Assembly: GCF_022549775.1 (NCBI RefSeq)
Contig: NZ_JAKZGP010000048.1
Span: forward strand, 1-39,146
Length of the DNA stretch: 39,146 bases
From: Belliella filtrata
Lineage (GTDB): Bacteria; Bacteroidota; Bacteroidia; Cytophagales; Cyclobacteriaceae
Reading direction: 5' to 3'
A program made the position numbers and the translations under genes. Shown here in pieces: positions 1 through 8,752 of the stretch. Position 1 is the stretch's first letter; the number at the start of each line of letters is the position of its first letter. The notes beneath the pieces are model-generated. The model was not told the DNA's origin, did no database searches, and was given only the letters and a program-made list of their open reading frames with translations.

Positions 1-480
1 TTTGGAGACGTCATCAGTATCAATGCTGAGGCACAAGATGCTGATGGAACTATCACACAGGTTGAGTTTTTCAACGGAACCTCACACATCGGTACCCTAA
101 GCAGTGAGCCGTTTACCTTTGTATGGGGCAATGCACCACTTGGAAACCATTCCATCATAGCCAGAGCTACAGACGACAAAGGTGCTGTCGCAATCTCATC
201 ACCAATCAATATTCAGGTCAACGAAAAAACTAACATTGCTCCAACTATTAACATTACTTCACCTTCCAACAACTCAACCTTCACTTTTGGAGACGTCATC
301 AGTATCAATGCTGAGGCACAAGATGCTGATGGAACTATCACACAGGTTGAGTTTTTCAACGGAACCTCACACATCGGTACCCTAAGCAGTGAGCCGTTTA
401 CCTTTGTATGGGACAATGCACCACTTGGAAATCATTCCATCACAGCCAGAGCTACAGACGACAAAGGTGCTGTCGAAAAC
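1..480 (+). repeat. 285-bp tandem repeat encoding Ig-like modules
   Basis: Bases 1-195 repeat at 286-480 with a period of 285 bp (95 codons). The first ~120 bases of the two copies are identical and only a handful of substitutions occur in the rest (for example TGGGGC/TGGGAC near 123/408). The following Ig units keep the protein pattern but not the DNA identity, which points to recent duplication or gene conversion of only the N-terminal copies. Confidence 0.85.
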
Positions 481-2193
481 TCATCATCAGTCAATATTCA
501 AATAATTGAAAAAGAAAAAAATCCTAGTTTTAAGATTATTTCTCCTGAAGAAAAAATCAACTATTACAGAGATGATCAGTTACTGTTAAATGTTGAAATC
601 TCGGAGGAATCTTCAGAAATAGTAAAAGTAGAGTACTTTAGGAATAACATTTTTATCGGTAGCCGAAACGATGGAAATTACGCTTATAATTGGAGAATCT
701 CGATTATTGGAGACATAAATATCACAGCAATCGCTACAGATGTAAATGGAAAAACTGCTTCAGATGCAAGGTCTATACAAGTAACGGAAAGACCTAAAGA
801 AACACTATTTGTGGAAATCACCTCTCCCTCAAATAACTCTACTTTTATTTATGGTGAAAACATAGTCATAAATGCAGATGTACTAGATCCTACTGATAAT
901 GAGACAAGAGTTGAGTTTTTTCAAAACAATATACTTATTGGGGAATCCCATGAATTCCCTTACCAAGTGGTGTGGATAAACCCACCATTAGGAAAACACA
1001 CGCTTATTGCTAGAGTATCAAATAACAGAGGAAACAATTCATACTCAAATCCAGTAAGCATAAATGTTGTTCAAGATGAATCTATTCCAGAAATAGAATT
1101 AATAAGTCCAATATCGGATCAAATCTTTGATTTTGATGAAAATGTGGATCTAATGGTAATGTTTAATGGAGATACTAAAAATGTAAAGAGAATAGAATAT
1201 TACGCTGGAAATAAACTTATTGCATCAGCTGAAGAATACCCTTATTTTTCAAAATGGGAGAAAACCAATCCAGGAGACCATATGATCTTTGCTAAAATCA
1301 TCGGTAATGATCCAAACAAATACAAGCAAAGCAATTCGAATAAGATTACAATTAAAAATGAGTTAGATGAATCAGTCTTTAGGATCATTTCTCCAACAAC
1401 ACTTTCGGAACACAGCATAGGAACTGATCTTGAAATTAAGGTTCAAATTCCCAATTCTAATAAACCAATTGAAAAAGTCGAGTACTACCGAGGAAATACA
1501 TTGATTGGTTCTTCCAATATTTTTCCTTACAATTTCATATGGGAAAATGCACCATTAGGAGAAGTAACTTTGATCTCAAGGCTTGTTTATTCAGACGGCA
1601 GCATTTTAATTTCTTTACCAATTAGAATTCACATCAAGGAAGTTCCACAAATTATTTTAAAAATAGAGCAAGGCAAGCATGAGTTTGTAAGTTCAGAAAA
1701 TATCACTTTCAAGCCAGAATTTCTTCATTTTATTCATGAAATTGCTTTAGTTGAAATATTTGTCAATGGATCTTCTATCAACAAAATAGAATCACAACCA
1801 TTCAGTTTTGATTTGACGAATCTAGCGTTTGGCATACATGAAATTTGGATTGAAGCTTTAGATAAAAATGGTAATAGGTATATTTCAGAAATAATAGAAA
1901 TAACTATAAAAGAAACATCTTTTGAAGAATATTTAGAATTGACAGATTTCAAATTCGGTCCAAACCCAACTGTCAGGTATCTCAATCTATTCTTTGGCAA
2001 TATAGCTGAAGAATTTAATGTTAAAGCTTCAATTTTTTCATTAAATGGTAACTTAGTAAAGTCATATGAATTTTTAATGAATAGTAATGAGGTCACACTT
2101 GATCTCGAAAACCTTATTTCGGGAACATATTTGTTAAGAATTCAATTCAACGGCAATTTAATTGCATCCAAACGCTTTGTAAAGCATTATTAA
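1..2193 (+). CDS. Ig-repeat surface protein with T9SS type A sorting domain (5' end outside window)
   Basis: The frame is open from base 1 to the TAA at 2191-2193, so the gene begins before the window; about 730 residues are visible. It holds about seven Ig-like repeats of the Big_7 type (pattern: VEFFNG..IG....PFTFVW.NAPLGNHSI.ARATD), the first cut by the window edge. The two N-terminal copies are almost identical and the later ones have diverged. The last ~86 residues (visible 645-730) form a typical T9SS type A tail: FGPNPT, then a beta-rich segment with IFSLNGNLVKS, SGTYLLRI and a basic end (KRFVKHY). Proteins of this kind are exported by the Sec system, cross the outer membrane by T9SS, lose the tail and become attached to the surface or released. 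The signal peptide and any catalytic domain would lie upstream, so it could be a hydrolase with an Ig stalk or a pure adhesin. A GTG at 811 in the same frame is not a start. Confidence 0.85.
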   Translation, partial: FGDVISINAEAQDADGTITQVEFFNGTSHIGTLSSEPFTFVWGNAPLGNHSIIARATDDKGAVAISSPINIQVNEKTNIAPTINITSPSNNSTFTFGDVISINAEAQDADGTITQVEFFNGTSHIGTLSSEPFTFVWDNAPLGNHSITARATDDKGAVENSSSVNIQIIEKEKNPSFKIISPEEKINYYRDDQLLLNVEISEESSEIVKVEYFRNNIFIGSRNDGNYAYNWRISIIGDINITAIATDVNGKTASDARSIQVTERPKETLFVEITSPSNNSTFIYGENIVINADVLDPTDNETRVEFFQNNILIGESHEFPYQVVWINPPLGKHTLIARVSNNRGNNSYSNPVSINVVQDESIPEIELISPISDQIFDFDENVDLMVMFNGDTKNVKRIEYYAGNKLIASAEEYPYFSKWEKTNPGDHMIFAKIIGNDPNKYKQSNSNKITIKNELDESVFRIISPTTLSEHSIGTDLEIKVQIPNSNKPIEKVEYYRGNTLIGSSNIFPYNFIWENAPLGEVTLISRLVYSDGSILISLPIRIHIKEVPQIILKIEQGKHEFVSSENITFKPEFLHFIHEIALVEIFVNGSSINKIESQPFSFDLTNLAFGIHEIWIEALDKNGNRYISEIIEITIKETSFEEYLELTDFKFGPNPTVRYLNLFFGNIAEEFNVKASIFSLNGNLVKSYEFLMNSNEVTLDLENLISGTYLLRIQFNGNLIASKRFVKHY

Positions 2194-2436
2194 TGACAAT
2201 ATTCCTTTAAAATGTTCTCAAAAAACACAGAGAGTTTGTTAAAATAATCATTAAATGGAATAATGAACAAAACCTTTATAAATCTATGTGAAGTTACTTA
2301 CCTAAAGGATTCATATAGCATTATCAGCTAATGTCTTGGTTTAAATTAATCTAATTTTGACATTTTATGTCATCGAAATAGCAAGCAATTATAATCATTA
2401 ACAACTTGTTCAAAAATATTTAAAAAACTATTTTAT

Positions 2437-2449
2437 GTATTTAAAATAC
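2437..2449. promoter_or_regulatory. Palindrome GTATTTAAAATAC, candidate operator
   Basis: A 6+1+6 palindrome (GTATTT-A-AAATAC) ending about 5 bp before the -33 element of the glycosyltransferase promoter. This is a position where an activator could contact RNA polymerase. A near-identical site lies at 17948-17960 and a spaced version at 30954-30989. In such AT-rich DNA chance occurrence is possible. Confidence 0.35.
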
Positions 2450-2453
2450 TTTT

Positions 2454-2489
2454 TTTGTTGTTTATTAATCGATATTTTTTGTAATTTTG
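2454..2489 (+). promoter_or_regulatory. Bacteroidota-type promoter for the glycosyltransferase operon
   Basis: TAATTTTG at 2482-2489 matches the Bacteroidota -7 consensus TAnnTTTG. The T-rich run ending in TTTGTTG at 2454-2460 supplies the -33 element with a spacer of about 21 bp. The -7 box lies about 35 bp before the ATG at 2524, a distance similar to the other promoters found here. Confidence 0.6.
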
Positions 2490-2523
2490 GTTTCGATTAA
2501 ACTAGGTCGCTCTTAAACTGAAT

Positions 2524-3564
2524 ATGAAAATCGCCATTATTACGAGGTCACAAAATGGAAGTCCAAAAATATTAGCAAGGTGTTTAAAAAGCATGTTGTC
2601 TAAACTAGGCCATGATTCATTTATTTATGAAAACCTTGCTTCTGTCAGACGGCTTTCAAGCTATGAGAATGTAAATTTCAAATATGGAAAATTCATATGG
2701 GGTATTTACAAGTTACTCCACAAAATTGAGGACTTTTTATTCTTTTCAAAACTTAAAAATTATGATGCGATAATTTTTTCGGAGACCATCCCGACAATGT
2801 TTATGAAAAGTGAATACGACATTGATAAGGTTAAAAAGATCACCAAGTCTAAGCCACTAATGCTATATGAAGTCTATTATGTAGGCAATGCTCCTACTAT
2901 GGTCAAATTCCTAGAAGACAACAATGATCACAGCGAGGAAGTATTCGAATGGCATCTTGCAGTTTCGTCTACTACAGAAATCAAACAAACACCAAAAAAA
3001 CCATGGAGTCAGATAGGTTTATTCTTAGAAGATGCTAACCTCAAGCCATGTAAAAAGGAAAGGCTACTTGCAATTATTGATTTTGAAAGAAAGGAATTCA
3101 AAAGTACCCGCGAAATGCAAATCCGGGTATTGGAAGAATTAAACATTCCATATATCTGTCTTGAAGGTAAATATGAAATTGAAGAAATACGAGATATTTA
3201 TAGGAAATCTACTTTTTATTTTATGCAATCTAATGAATCTTTTGGATTGCCTATTGCTGAATGCTTGAGTTGTGGAAGTTTAGTATTTACAGAAGACAAT
3301 TCTTGGCCAATGGCATGGAGACTTGATGAAAATCCTACAATTCATGGACCTGGAATACTTGCTGATTGCTTTGTAGAATATGGGACTGAAGAAAGCCTAA
3401 AGTCCATACTAAGAGAAATCGTAGCCACTTATGACTTAGATAACACTCCTTTTGAGGTCTTCAATAAATTCTATAAAAATTACCCAACATTCTATTCTGG
3501 AAACTTGAATGCGCTCAATGAGTCCTTAATATCAATCCAGAAGTTAGGTTTTCAATCAAAATAA
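2524..3564 (+). CDS. Glycosyltransferase, GT4-like
   Basis: 346 residues, cytoplasmic, no signal peptide or membrane segment. The C-terminal half carries the retaining GT-B signature ESFGLPIAE (E238 to E246, the E-x7-E pair that binds the nucleotide-sugar donor), followed by CLSCGSLVF. The N-terminal half (MKIAIITRSQNGSP) looks like a degenerate acceptor domain and is shorter than in most GT4 enzymes (~380 residues). It begins a + strand group of three glycosyltransferases, 23 bp before the next one, directly behind a good promoter. The expected role is addition of one sugar to the lipid-linked repeat unit assembled by the EPS locus. Donor and linkage cannot be read from sequence. Confidence 0.75.
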   Translation: MKIAIITRSQNGSPKILARCLKSMLSKLGHDSFIYENLASVRRLSSYENVNFKYGKFIWGIYKLLHKIEDFLFFSKLKNYDAIIFSETIPTMFMKSEYDIDKVKKITKSKPLMLYEVYYVGNAPTMVKFLEDNNDHSEEVFEWHLAVSSTTEIKQTPKKPWSQIGLFLEDANLKPCKKERLLAIIDFERKEFKSTREMQIRVLEELNIPYICLEGKYEIEEIRDIYRKSTFYFMQSNESFGLPIAECLSCGSLVFTEDNSWPMAWRLDENPTIHGPGILADCFVEYGTEESLKSILREIVATYDLDNTPFEVFNKFYKNYPTFYSGNLNALNESLISIQKLGFQSK

Positions 3565-3587
3565 GCAATTTTAAAAGACTCAAGTAC

Positions 3588-4778
3588 ATGAATATAGTTA
3601 TCGTATCACCTTACATACCTTACCCTGTAAATCACGGTGGTAAAGTTGATATATACAATAGAATTCAAGCATTGAAACTTTTGGGGCATAAAGTGTTCTT
3701 CATAGCTTGGGTCAACAAACATGAAAGTGATAACGGAGTCGACTCCTTTCAATCTAAACTCGATTTAGAGGAAGTGTTTTATATAGAAAGGGGAAACAAA
3801 TTACTTGGGATTTTCAAAAAAATTATTTTTAGTTTTAAGCAATCTTTCTTTGTAACTCAATGTGACATAACACCTACTAAAAAGAAAGAATTATTCGCAA
3901 GGTTAGAAGACTTCCAACCTGACTGTATTTTGATGGAAAGCATCTATTCGATCAATTTGGTAGACAAAATCAAAGAAAAATTTAACATTCCATATTATGT
4001 AAGGTCTCATAATATTGAACATATTTATATAAAAAAACAAGTAAGTGCATCTCAAAACTTGAAATCATATCTTAATTTTTTAAGTATTTCATTACACCTT
4101 AAATCTTTAGAGTTCAAAGTCTTAAAAAATGCAGAGGCTTTTCTTGATATTTCACAATCTGACTTATCGCTTTGGAAACAACAGGGACTAGAAAATGGAA
4201 TTTGGCTTCCCCCAGTATTCCCAACCAATCATAAGATAGAGAATGGGAATAATGAAAGCTTTGAATTTGACATTGCTTACATAGGTAATTTAAGTATGCC
4301 AAATAATGTAGAGTCAATCCTTTGGTTTCTCAAATTTCCTTTGAAGGAAGTTGTAGAGCAATTACCAAACGTCAAAGTTTTAATAGCTGGATCTAATCCA
4401 AACAAGGCTTTAGAAAATTACATAAGTAATTTGAAAAATGTCACTTTAATGAAAAATCCTAAGGAAATCTTTGAAATCTATCAAAAATCAAAGATTATAA
4501 TTAACCCCATAAAACTAGTAAGTGGTGTAAACATCAAAACAATAGAAATGCTCTATAATGCATATCATGTAGTTTGTACACCTGAAGCTATTCAAGGCCT
4601 CCCTTCTGATTTCAAATCTGTGTTTAACATCGCTGACCGAAATAAAGAGTTTAGTGAACAGATAATTAAGATATTATTAAAAAATGAAACTTTCGATCAT
4701 AATTTAAAAAATAAGTTACAAAAGTATTTTTCATTAAGCTATTTCGAAGAGGTATTTGAAAAGGCCATATCAAATTAA
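3588..4778 (+). CDS. Glycosyltransferase, GT4 family
   Basis: 396 residues. The N-terminus (MNIVIVSPYIPYPVNHGG) is the usual first beta strand and glycine-containing loop of a GT-B acceptor domain. The middle has YVRSHNIEHIY, a pattern common in this subfamily. In the donor domain the variant motif SGVNIKTIEMLYNAYHVV replaces the classical E-x7-E; the K and the E are the conserved residues in this branch (compare GSG-x-K-x-LE). No membrane segment. It lies 23 bp after the preceding glycosyltransferase and 74 bp before the next, so the three are probably one transcription unit. Sugar specificity is unknown. Confidence 0.8.
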   Translation: MNIVIVSPYIPYPVNHGGKVDIYNRIQALKLLGHKVFFIAWVNKHESDNGVDSFQSKLDLEEVFYIERGNKLLGIFKKIIFSFKQSFFVTQCDITPTKKKELFARLEDFQPDCILMESIYSINLVDKIKEKFNIPYYVRSHNIEHIYIKKQVSASQNLKSYLNFLSISLHLKSLEFKVLKNAEAFLDISQSDLSLWKQQGLENGIWLPPVFPTNHKIENGNNESFEFDIAYIGNLSMPNNVESILWFLKFPLKEVVEQLPNVKVLIAGSNPNKALENYISNLKNVTLMKNPKEIFEIYQKSKIIINPIKLVSGVNIKTIEMLYNAYHVVCTPEAIQGLPSDFKSVFNIADRNKEFSEQIIKILLKNETFDHNLKNKLQKYFSLSYFEEVFEKAISN

Positions 4779-4852
4779 AAGTATCAACAAAATAATAATA
4801 TAAGTTTTAAGCTATTTTGACCCCCATCGATCACTTAATACCAATCAATAAA

Positions 4853-6040
4853 ATGAAAATAACTGTAATCAGCAATGACTTAAGAGGATATTGGACGGAG
4901 AGGTTAATCTATCTAAATAACTACTTCAAAAATGAAAAGATAAAGCTCAATGCTATTCAACTATTTGGTAAAGGCTCTCCTTACGACTTTAATGAAAAAT
5001 TAGAAATCCCTGATTTCGTTGAGACCCTATTTCCTGAAAGTTGTCCTGAAGAAGTCCCTAACGATCAGCTCATTTATAATGTAAATGAATCATTAAAATC
5101 CATAGATCCAGATTTTATAATCGCAGGACCTCCCGTATTTGCATCAGGGGCTATTGCCTTGAAATGGACTCTGAAAAACAAAAAGAGATTACTATTTTTT
5201 GACGATGCCATTCATTCATTCTATAAAAAAACCAGATTAGTAAATTTCATCAAAAAAAACCTTTATGATCAAGCTGATGCTATATTAGTTCCTTCCCCAG
5301 AATACATCTCAGAGTACAAAAACTGGGGTATTGATACACAAAAGCTATCTTTTGGATATAATTGTGTCAATAATGATAGATTTCATCCGAGCAAAACTAA
5401 GGAGTCACAAAATAACTGGATCATTTGTGTTGCAAGATTAGTACCTGTGAAAAACATAGAAGGATTAATAAGCGCATGGAAGAAGGTGGAAAAAAATTCA
5501 GATAACTATGAGTTGATCATTGTAGGTGACGGAATATTGAAAAAATCCTTGGAAAATCTTGCAGAAGAATTGAATTTAAAGAAAGTGAAATTCTTAGGAT
5601 CTTTGAAGCCTATGGAAATACCTCAATTTTTGACAAAGTCCAAAGCCCTGATATTGCCTAGTTTTTCAGAAAGTTGGGGCTTAGTGGTAAATGAAGCTTT
5701 GGCATCTGGTCTTCCGGTCTTATTGAGCAACAAAGTGAATGCATGTAACACGTTATTGAAAAACAATGTAAATGGCTTCAGCTTTTCTCCAGAAAATCCT
5801 GAAGAAATTGCTGACACCATCATCAAATTCATACAGCTATCAGATGCAGAAAAGAATGAGATGAGCAAAAACAGCCTAGAAATAATCAATAATTTCAGTT
5901 ATGAAAAATTCGCTAATAAACTGAAAGAAAGCATATTAAAAATAAAAAGTAATAATACAAAAAGGAAATTATTAGGACAGATTTTCTCTAAATTTTGGCA
6001 TGGCAAAACTGATACCACTTCATGGGATAAAATCATATGA
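4853..6040 (+). CDS. Glycosyltransferase, GT4 family
   Basis: 395 residues from the ATG at 4853; an in-frame TTG at 4817 is a weaker alternative. It is a standard GT4 enzyme: the donor domain begins with CVARLVPVKNIEGLI, has IIVGDG and carries ESWGLVVNE (E273 to E281) followed by ALASGLPVL. This is a retaining glycosyltransferase that should act on a lipid-linked intermediate at the cytoplasmic face. It is the last gene of the + strand group and converges with the EPS operon coming from the right, 114 bp away. No strong terminator separates them; only weak A/T hairpins were seen. Confidence 0.85.
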   Translation: MKITVISNDLRGYWTERLIYLNNYFKNEKIKLNAIQLFGKGSPYDFNEKLEIPDFVETLFPESCPEEVPNDQLIYNVNESLKSIDPDFIIAGPPVFASGAIALKWTLKNKKRLLFFDDAIHSFYKKTRLVNFIKKNLYDQADAILVPSPEYISEYKNWGIDTQKLSFGYNCVNNDRFHPSKTKESQNNWIICVARLVPVKNIEGLISAWKKVEKNSDNYELIIVGDGILKKSLENLAEELNLKKVKFLGSLKPMEIPQFLTKSKALILPSFSESWGLVVNEALASGLPVLLSNKVNACNTLLKNNVNGFSFSPENPEEIADTIIKFIQLSDAEKNEMSKNSLEIINNFSYEKFANKLKESILKIKSNNTKRKLLGQIFSKFWHGKTDTTSWDKII

Positions 6041-6154
6041 GCAATAGGTTCAAAAAATCACTTTCAATCCTTTGAAGATAAAGATCAAATTTTTCATGTA
6101 TAGTATTTGACCTGATACTCCTAAACATCTGTCTTTCAACTGAATTTTTATAAG

Positions 6155-7480
6155 TTACACTTTTGCTCCTGCGGATTCATGTAAATTCTTAAAGAATCTT
6201 TCTTGGACGATTCTTTTACTATGAACTTGCTTTGCCAAACGTTTTGCATTATCCGTTATTTGAGTCCTAAGCTCTTTATTAAATAATAGAGTAGCTATCA
6301 TGTCTACTAGTTTTTCTAATCGTTCTTCTGTAAGAACTTGAGCCCAACCTAAGTTCAAAGCATCATCAACAATAGCTGTGTCTTTGGGTGCCAAGATTAG
6401 AATTGGAGTTCCACTAATCATATATTCAGACGCTTTTGTTGGCATAGAATATTTGATGAAATCAATAGACTTTTTAGAAAAATCATATGGGAGAAAAAGT
6501 ATGTCTGCACTCGAAAAGGCAGCTGGCAAATCAACATAGGGTACCTGCCTTTTATGATAAACATAATTATACTTATCAACCCAATTTGGCTTCTTTTCCG
6601 TTTGAATCACAAATTTCACCTGGGTCTTGTAAATCTGGTTTAATCTATTCACCGCATTTGCCATCATGATCAATGACTCATCAATACTTAACCCTACTCT
6701 ACCAGCATATAGAATAGTAGGACTATCATTTAGGGCCATAAGTTGCTTTTGGTGTTGCCCCCAAAAATCATCGTCTACTGGATTGTGAAAAACATCCGAT
6801 TTGATACCGTATCTACGAAGGTATTCTTTAGACATATAATCACTTATCGTAAAAACCTTATCACTTGCCTTAAGTAATTTTTCAAATTCTAATGCTATCT
6901 TTTTTTTCCAAATTAATTTTGAAATAAAAGATTGACCCGGAAGTGAAATCCAATCGTCCATCATGTGGAAAATAAATGGTAGGCCAAATTTATCTTTGAT
7001 TTCCTGACAAAATCTAACTTCTTGTAAACTTTGTGCTTGGGCATAGATAATGTCTGGATCAAAATCCTTTATCCAGGAGATCAATTTTGGTGATAGTTTC
7101 AAGGAAAATATGCTATGATAAATTCCAGAATACCCTATAAAAGGAAAAAATACCTTATTCACCAAAGTACTTTTCAGGGTTGGTTTTTGTGGGATCTCAG
7201 CGAGACTCTCAGGATTAGGGAAACTTTTCCTTACTGAACCAGAGTGATTATTTGACCGCAATAGACTGAAAGGGAATAACCACTTTTGCTCTATCACACC
7301 AAGTTGATAATAGTGACGGCATTTTTCAAAATTTGTATTCGAATTAATTAGTTGAGCAGAACAGACAACAGCCACCTTATCCGAATCAATGCCTTCAAAT
7401 AAATTTGACAAAGTAATTCCACCACCCGTATTATTATCAAATGGTTGATTTAGAATCAAAATTTTTGTTGATTGTTTCAC
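6155..7480 (-). CDS. Glycosyltransferase, GT-B fold (GT4-like)
   Basis: 441 residues, start GTG at 7478-7480 placed directly after the TAA of the preceding polymerase gene; no in-frame ATG is near. The N-terminus has NQPFDNNTGGGITLSNLF, the glycine-rich acceptor loop. The middle has FIFHMMDDWISL, and the donor domain has ILYAGRVGLS and MPTKASEYMISGTPIL, where K and E take the place of the classical E-x7-E. It is the last gene of the minus-strand EPS operon and is translationally coupled to the Wzy-like gene. It probably adds one residue of the repeat unit. Confidence 0.8.
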   Translation of the reverse strand: MKQSTKILILNQPFDNNTGGGITLSNLFEGIDSDKVAVVCSAQLINSNTNFEKCRHYYQLGVIEQKWLFPFSLLRSNNHSGSVRKSFPNPESLAEIPQKPTLKSTLVNKVFFPFIGYSGIYHSIFSLKLSPKLISWIKDFDPDIIYAQAQSLQEVRFCQEIKDKFGLPFIFHMMDDWISLPGQSFISKLIWKKKIALEFEKLLKASDKVFTISDYMSKEYLRRYGIKSDVFHNPVDDDFWGQHQKQLMALNDSPTILYAGRVGLSIDESLIMMANAVNRLNQIYKTQVKFVIQTEKKPNWVDKYNYVYHKRQVPYVDLPAAFSSADILFLPYDFSKKSIDFIKYSMPTKASEYMISGTPILILAPKDTAIVDDALNLGWAQVLTEERLEKLVDMIATLLFNKELRTQITDNAKRLAKQVHSKRIVQERFFKNLHESAGAKV

Positions 7481-8749
7481 TTAATTTCTAATTTGTTTTT
7501 TGAAATATTTATCAATTGACGCATCCGTCAAATTTCGTAAACTTTTGGAATAGCAAACCCCTACTCCTATCCACATGATCAAATAATTTAACGTAAAGGT
7601 ATTGACTGACGAAGGATACATATTTAACAAGCCTATGAAAATCCATATCCCAAAGGCTTTTACCAATAAGTTCTTTGAAAAGAAAATTCCCAAAATAGAG
7701 GCTGGTATCATAATTAGAAAAAGTAATCCTAAACTAACCAATCCACCTTTCAGGATAATTTGAAGATAATCTGTTTCAATTATACCTCTAAATGTAGATG
7801 CCTCGCCATCCCAAACTATCCCAGGACAATAATACAAGCCATTGATTCCTCTACCTATCAGCCAATCAATGCCTTGCATATCTTCGTAAAAATTTAATTC
7901 AACATTACTTCTCGTATCTTCCAACCCTCTTTCTTTGATTGAGGACAAGAAGTCTGACTTGTCAAAAACTTCAGAGCCAACTAAGACTATCGAGCTGGCA
8001 AAAATTAAAAGAGTAACAAGCACAAAAGACCTATTGCTGCCTTTCATTAGGTAAATTACACCTGCAAACATAAGAATCATCAAACAATACAGCGCTAAAC
8101 CTCTCCTAGCTTGATACAAAGCCATAGCTAAAATTACAGAAATTGTAACTCCTGAAACAAGTCTTAACTTTAAGCTGTGATAACGATAGGTCAATAAAAC
8201 AAACCCAGCTGGCAGCCCCAATGTTCTTGAAAAAACCTCAGCCATTGCTATTGATTCTTGCGAACCTCTTTCTATCAATAAATTTAAAAAGGTAATTTCG
8301 TAAATAAGAAAGACTATTGATAATATATAAATAGCATCAAAGGTTTTTTTAATTAAAAGCTTTTTATTGGAAAACAAACAAACTATAGGGGCAAGATAAA
8401 TAAACAAACCAAACCAAGCATCTATCAATAAATCCCTAATGGTGACAAAATCAAACAAAAAACCCCTAAAGACAACTGAGCATAAGTAAATAATATATAG
8501 GCCTATCATTACCTTAAAATAAATATTCTCGAACTTTAATTCGATCAAAAGAATACTTGAAGGCAAAAACATTAAAATACCCATTAATTGGATTGCACTA
8601 CAAATTAAATTATGAACCATCCCAGTGGAAGTAAGCGTAAAACCCATGGTATATAAGATGAATCCCATGAAGAAAAAGTTCATGAGCCTCAATTCAGACA
8701 AAGTATGCTTTATGGGTAAGCTTTTGCTAACCTGTGTAAATACCTCCAT
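7481..8749 (-). CDS. O-antigen/EPS polymerase, Wzy-like membrane protein
   Basis: 422 residues, very hydrophobic, with about ten to eleven membrane segments. Between the late helices lies a longer hydrophilic loop (about residues 255-330) containing WLIGRGINGLYY and ETDYLQIILKGG. This arrangement, an aromatic/Gly loop followed by 'TDYL..LLK.G', is typical of Wzy polymerases and the related O-antigen ligase family. Wzy joins undecaprenyl-linked repeat units at the outer face of the inner membrane. Its position between Wzx, Wzc and glycosyltransferase genes favours polymerase over ligase. It starts 3 bp after the stop of the upstream glycosyltransferase. Wzy proteins diverge fast, so the family call rests on topology and context. 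Confidence 0.75.
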   Translation of the reverse strand: MEVFTQVSKSLPIKHTLSELRLMNFFFMGFILYTMGFTLTSTGMVHNLICSAIQLMGILMFLPSSILLIELKFENIYFKVMIGLYIIYLCSVVFRGFLFDFVTIRDLLIDAWFGLFIYLAPIVCLFSNKKLLIKKTFDAIYILSIVFLIYEITFLNLLIERGSQESIAMAEVFSRTLGLPAGFVLLTYRYHSLKLRLVSGVTISVILAMALYQARRGLALYCLMILMFAGVIYLMKGSNRSFVLVTLLIFASSIVLVGSEVFDKSDFLSSIKERGLEDTRSNVELNFYEDMQGIDWLIGRGINGLYYCPGIVWDGEASTFRGIIETDYLQIILKGGLVSLGLLFLIMIPASILGIFFSKNLLVKAFGIWIFIGLLNMYPSSVNTFTLNYLIMWIGVGVCYSKSLRNLTDASIDKYFKKQIRN

Positions 8750-8752
8750 AAC

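Larger units (their letters stand above)
2194..2523. other. Intergenic region, 330 bp
   Basis: AT-rich, no plausible gene. It holds a perfect 6+3+6 hairpin sequence TGACAT-TTT-ATGTCA at 2358-2372 with no U tract behind it, so it is more likely an operator-like site than a terminator. It also holds the palindrome at 2437-2449 and the promoter at 2454-2489 described separately. No convincing terminator for the upstream Ig-repeat gene was found. Confidence 0.6.

Noticed and set aside
6041-6154. Bidirectional terminator between the convergent EPS gene groups
   Set aside because: Only short A/T stems (TTTGA/TCAAA, TTCAAA/TTTGAA) are present; too weak to annotate.
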